Assembly (NCBI GenBank): GCA_030532815.1
Contig: JAUNKI010000074.1
Span: forward strand, 1-9,101
DNA from: Leptotrichiaceae bacterium
Lineage (GTDB): Bacteria > Fusobacteriota > Fusobacteriia > Fusobacteriales > Leptotrichiaceae
DNA: 9,101 nucleotides
Reading direction: 5' to 3'
Part shown: positions 6,212-9,101 of the stretch, one piece after another
How the letters are laid out: the number at the start of each line of letters is the position of its first letter
Position numbering within the stretch: the first letter of the stretch is position 1
The notes under the pieces: generated by a model
Seen by the model: the letters and a program-made list of their open reading frames with translations, nothing else
Told to the model about the DNA's origin: nothing
Database searches by the model: none
Made by a program: the position numbers and the translations under genes

Positions 6212-7315
6212 TTGAAAAAAAATCTTGAAATTAAAAATGTAGGAAAAACATTTGGAAAAGAAGAAATCTTAAAAAATATTAATATTGAAATAAAAAAAGG
6301 AGAATTTTTTTCATTATTAGGACCATCAGGTTGCGGTAAAACAACATTGCTGAGAATGATAGCAGGATTTATAAGACCTGATAAGGGCTCTATTTCCATA
6401 AACGGAGAAATTATAGACCATCTGAACCCTAATCAGAGAAATGTAAATACAGTTTTTCAAAATTATGCACTGTTTCCGAATATGACCGTATTTGAAAATG
6501 TAGCATTTCCTTTAAAAATAAAGAAAGCATCTAAAGAGGAAATCGAAAGGGAAGTACTTAAATATCTGGAATTAGTCGGATTACGGGAGCATAAGGACAA
6601 GATGCCTTCAAACCTTTCCGGAGGTCAGAAACAGAGGGTATCAATAGCGAGGGCATTAATCAGCAAACCTGATGTATTACTCCTTGACGAGCCGCTTTCA
6701 GCACTTGATGCAAAATTGAGACAGAAATTACTTATAGAACTCGATACTATTCATGATGAAGTAGGCATAACATTTGTATTTGTAACTCATGATCAGGAAG
6801 AGGCGCTGAGTGTATCGGACAGAATAGCCGTTATGAATAAAGGGGAGGTTCTGCAAATCGGAACACCGAACGAAATATACGAAATGCCTGCAAATGGATT
6901 TGTTGCCGATTTTATCGGAGAAACAAATTTTATAGAAGGAAAAGTCACTGAAGTATATGACAAATACGGGTATGCTGAAAATGATGAACTGGGAAGATTT
7001 AAAATAGAACTTGACAAACCTGTTAAAATAGGAGATAAAGTAAAATTGACATTGAGACCTGAAAAAATAAAAGTCGATATTGAACCTAGATATACTGACA
7101 ATGATAACTACAAAGTTATTAAAGGAACAGTAGATGAAGTTATTTATACGGGGTTTCAAAGTAAACTGTTCATAAAAGTCGACGGTGTAAACAGAATAAT
7201 CAATGCCTATGACCAGCATAGGAAATTTCTGACCGAAGAAGAGCTTTTTGAATGGAAGGAAAAAGTTTATTTTTACTGGCATTATGAAGATGCGTATTTA
7301 GTGGAGGTGAACTAA
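6212..7315 (+). CDS. potA: Spermidine/putrescine ABC transporter ATPase PotA
   Basis: This 367-residue cytoplasmic ATPase drives polyamine import by PotB and PotC. The nucleotide-binding domain is complete: Walker A GPSGCGKT at 37-44, Q-loop Q83 in VFQNYALFPN, signature LSGGQ at 135-139, Walker B VLLLDEP at 155-161, D-loop SALD at 163-166 and switch H193 in VTHDQEEAL. The C-terminal part (about 235-367) is the TOBE regulatory domain, with VGEKV-like IGDKVKLTLRPEKI at 273-286. The length is close to characterised PotA (about 370-380). The start is TTG at 6212 with AAAGGAG 6 nt upstream; no in-frame ATG occurs before the Walker A region. The gene directly abuts potB. The ATPase alone could belong to other polyamine/iron/maltose-type importers, but two PotB/PotC-type permeases following it make PotA the best call. 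Expression probably depends on the promoters and hairpin upstream. Confidence 0.92.
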   Translation: MKKNLEIKNVGKTFGKEEILKNINIEIKKGEFFSLLGPSGCGKTTLLRMIAGFIRPDKGSISINGEIIDHLNPNQRNVNTVFQNYALFPNMTVFENVAFPLKIKKASKEEIEREVLKYLELVGLREHKDKMPSNLSGGQKQRVSIARALISKPDVLLLDEPLSALDAKLRQKLLIELDTIHDEVGITFVFVTHDQEEALSVSDRIAVMNKGEVLQIGTPNEIYEMPANGFVADFIGETNFIEGKVTEVYDKYGYAENDELGRFKIELDKPVKIGDKVKLTLRPEKIKVDIEPRYTDNDNYKVIKGTVDEVIYTGFQSKLFIKVDGVNRIINAYDQHRKFLTEEELFEWKEKVYFYWHYEDAYLVEVN

Positions 7316-8188
7316 TTGGCAAAAAAAATTGAAAGAAAAATCAGTGAAAAAAAGGATTTTCTGAAATGGATGTATTATTTACCTCTCACTTTCTGGATGA
7401 CTTTGTTTTTCGGATTTCCCACACTGATTATAATATATTTCAGTTTTCTGAAAAAAGGGGCCTACGGCGGAATAGCCATGCCTATGAAACATACATTGGC
7501 AGCATACAGAATGCTGTTTACTTCGAGTGATGTGGTAAAAGTCGTAATAAAAACATTGAATATATCAATATGGATAACAGCTGTTACATTGATTTTGGCT
7601 GTGCCGACAGCATATTATATATCAAGGTCGAAATTTAAAAATTTCTGGCTTCTGCTTATAGTAATACCGTTTTGGACAAATTTTCTTGTGAGGATATTTT
7701 CCTTCATTGCCATACTGGGAAATAACGGAATAATAAACCAGCTGTTAATGGGGATATTCGGACTTAAAACTCCTCTGTCTCTGCTTTACAATAAATATGC
7801 CGTAATAATTATAAGTGTGTATGTATTTTTACCTTATGCTATACTGCCTCTTTATTCCGCCATAGAAAAATTTGATTTTTCTCTTCTTGATGCGGCAAGT
7901 GATTTGGGGGCAAATAAATTTCAGTCATTGTTGAGAGTATTTATACCCGGGATAAAATCGGGAATTGTCACGGCAATAGTATTTACATTTGTTCCGGCAA
8001 TAGGTTCATATGCCGTACCCGATCTTGTAGGCGGAACTGACGGAATAATGCTCGGAAACATAATAGCAAGTAGAATGTTTCAGCTGAGGGATTGGCCTGC
8101 GGCTTCTGCAATTTCAACAATATTCATAATCATAACGACACTTGGTGTATGGCTGTCGATGAAAATGGAAAAGGAGGAAGAAAAATAA
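7316..8188 (+). CDS. potB: Spermidine/putrescine ABC transporter permease PotB
   Basis: This 290-residue inner-membrane permease has about six hydrophobic segments (roughly 22-42, 82-103, 109-133, 162-182, 214-234 and 265-282). Its cytoplasmic EAA loop, LDAASDLGANKFQSLLRVFIPG (191-212), docks onto PotA. VIPFWTNFLVR at 116-126 and the VPAIGSYAVPDLVGG stretch at 226-240 are typical of PotB-type polyamine permeases. The start is TTG at 7316, immediately after the potA stop codon, with an excellent GGAGGTGA (7303-7310) 5 nt upstream, inside the end of potA. The zero spacing implies translational coupling. The C-terminus is a charged KMEKEEEK tail encoded over the ribosome site of potC. The length is normal and nothing is missing. 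It forms the membrane channel with PotC. Confidence 0.92.
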   Translation: MAKKIERKISEKKDFLKWMYYLPLTFWMTLFFGFPTLIIIYFSFLKKGAYGGIAMPMKHTLAAYRMLFTSSDVVKVVIKTLNISIWITAVTLILAVPTAYYISRSKFKNFWLLLIVIPFWTNFLVRIFSFIAILGNNGIINQLLMGIFGLKTPLSLLYNKYAVIIISVYVFLPYAILPLYSAIEKFDFSLLDAASDLGANKFQSLLRVFIPGIKSGIVTAIVFTFVPAIGSYAVPDLVGGTDGIMLGNIIASRMFQLRDWPAASAISTIFIIITTLGVWLSMKMEKEEEK

Positions 8189-8979
8189 TGAATGATAAAA
8201 GAAGAATTTCTCTGGTTTTCTTTGTACTTGTAATGATATTTTTTTATTTGCCGATAGTCATGCTTGTAACACTATCGTTTAACAGTTCTAAAAGTTTTGC
8301 ATGGAGCGGATTTTCATTAAAATGGTATGTGGAACTTTTTCAGAAATCTCCTGATTTATGGCAGGCATTTGGAAGAAGTCTTGTAATAGGAATAACTTCA
8401 TCTTTATTTTCAGTAGCTGTAGCAACTTTCGGAGCAATAGCAATAAAATGGTATAATTCCAGATTGAAAAATTATGTCAAATTTTTAAATTATATTCCGC
8501 TGATACTGCCTGATCTTATAATAGGAGTTTCGTTACTTATTTTCTTTAATATGCAGATAGGGCTGTATAAAGGAGTGGAGTTGGGAATGACGACTATTTT
8601 CATAGCTCATACGACATTTAATATTCCTTTTTCATTATTTATAATAATGGCGAGACTCGATGAATTTGACTATTCAATAGTTGAAGCTTCAAGAGATTTG
8701 GGAGCAAGTGAAATTCAGACATTAATGAAAGTAATATTGCCGTCAATGATGCCGGGTATTATATCAGCATTTTTAATGGCTATGACTCTTTCCCTTGATG
8801 ATTTTGTAATTACAAGTTTTGTTACGGGAACTAATTCAAATACGCTTCCTGTACAGATATATTCCATGATTAAATTCGGAGTGTCTCCTGTAATAAATGC
8901 TTTATCAACGATACTTATTATAGGAACGATAGTTCTTTCACTTTCAAGCAGAAAATTACAGAAATATATGTTAAGTTAA
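8188..8979 (+). CDS. potC: Spermidine/putrescine ABC transporter permease PotC
   Basis: This 263-residue permease is the partner of PotB, with six hydrophobic segments at roughly 8-31, 64-87, 99-121, 134-155, 190-212 and 233-253. The EAA loop is IVEASRDLGASEIQTLMKVILP (164-185), and the SLDDFVITSFVTG block (202-214) is characteristic of PotC. The length is close to known PotC (about 264). The correct start is the ATG at 8188, which overlaps the last base of the potB stop (TAATG) and has AAGGAGG (8171-8177) about 10 nt upstream. The frame stays open back to an ATG at 8092, but that would add 32 residues encoded over potB with no family match. Translation is probably coupled to potB. The substrate-binding protein PotD is not in the window and may follow downstream. 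Confidence 0.93.
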   Translation: MNDKRRISLVFFVLVMIFFYLPIVMLVTLSFNSSKSFAWSGFSLKWYVELFQKSPDLWQAFGRSLVIGITSSLFSVAVATFGAIAIKWYNSRLKNYVKFLNYIPLILPDLIIGVSLLIFFNMQIGLYKGVELGMTTIFIAHTTFNIPFSLFIIMARLDEFDYSIVEASRDLGASEIQTLMKVILPSMMPGIISAFLMAMTLSLDDFVITSFVTGTNSNTLPVQIYSMIKFGVSPVINALSTILIIGTIVLSLSSRKLQKYMLS

Positions 8980-9045
8980 GTTTTTCCAACCTTTTTTGCA
9001 AAAAAGTTTTACGCTTTTTTTGGAAAAAAAGCTTGGCAAAAAAAC
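8980..9045. repeat. Nested palindromes after potC, possible terminator or interspersed repeat
   Basis: Three inverted repeats are nested here. CTTTTTTGCAAAAAAG (8991-9006) is a perfect 16-bp palindrome. GCTTTTTTT (9013-9021) and AAAAAAAGC (9024-9032) form a perfect 9-bp pair with GG between. An outer stem joins GTTTTTCCAA (8980-8989) to TTGG...AAAAAC (9033-9045), and the alternative arms CTTTTTT (8991-8997) and AAAAAAG (9025-9031) extend it. The first palindrome is followed by TTTT, so it could end potABC transcripts on the plus strand. The remaining bases to 9101 hold no recognisable gene. The regular alternation of structures looks like a dispersed intergenic repeat, but copy number cannot be judged from one window. 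Confidence 0.55.
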
Positions 9046-9101
9046 AATTCAACACAAATTTTACTAAAGCTCAAAAATGCCCGTTCGCTGTAAAAACAAA
9101 A

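Noticed and set aside
6728..7282. 184-codon minus-strand open frame inside potA
   Set aside because: It lies wholly within potA, is rich in Phe/Tyr/Ile as antisense of A-rich codons tends to be, and has no recognisable domain.
8092..8187. In-frame upstream extension of potC starting at ATG 8092
   Set aside because: The extra 32 residues overlap potB, do not look like a PotC N-terminus, and the ATG at 8188 has a strong AAGGAGG and the expected TAATG overlap.

Overview
The window is strongly AT-rich with A/purine-rich coding strands. It favours AGA for Arg, ATA for Ile and AAA for Lys, and has strong AGGAG-type ribosome binding sites. This suggests a low-GC anaerobe of the Fusobacteriota, most like Leptotrichia or a relative, but that is an inference from composition and gene content, not a database match. 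No RNA gene, CRISPR array or intact mobile element is visible.

Layout: positions 1-239 (minus strand) hold the N-terminal third of uridine kinase (udk), with a near-consensus promoter. It is divergent from a two-gene peptidase unit at 414-3328: an M32 carboxypeptidase followed by an M18 aminopeptidase. A 460-bp spacer (3329-3788) follows, containing copies of a TGTCTGAAAA motif, an inverted-repeat pair and what looks like the last codons of a lost transposase. Positions 3789-5712 carry a membrane-transport cluster: two half-size (short-chain) CHR/chromate-family proteins in tandem, then a TauE/SafE-type (TSUP) permease. A 499-bp non-coding leader (5713-6211) precedes the polyamine ABC importer genes potA-potB-potC (6212-8979). 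The window ends in a nest of T/A-rich palindromes.

How the genes work together: the two peptidases probably act in sequence on cytoplasmic peptides, M32 from the C-terminus and M18 removing acidic N-terminal residues, as fits a peptide-fermenting organism. The CHR pair should assemble into one antiparallel oxyanion transporter. The adjacent TSUP protein hints that the natural substrates are sulfur oxyanions or organosulfonates rather than chromate alone. PotABC form the ATPase and two permeases of a spermidine/putrescine importer; the binding protein PotD is not in the window and probably lies just downstream.

The genes themselves are ordinary. The parts that deserve a second look are non-coding: the potA leader (two extended -10 promoters, a 15-codon upstream ORF and a perfect 11-bp hairpin at the expected start of the second transcript), the degenerate inverted-repeat element before the CHR genes, and the palindrome nest after potC. 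I found no convincing new multi-gene system.
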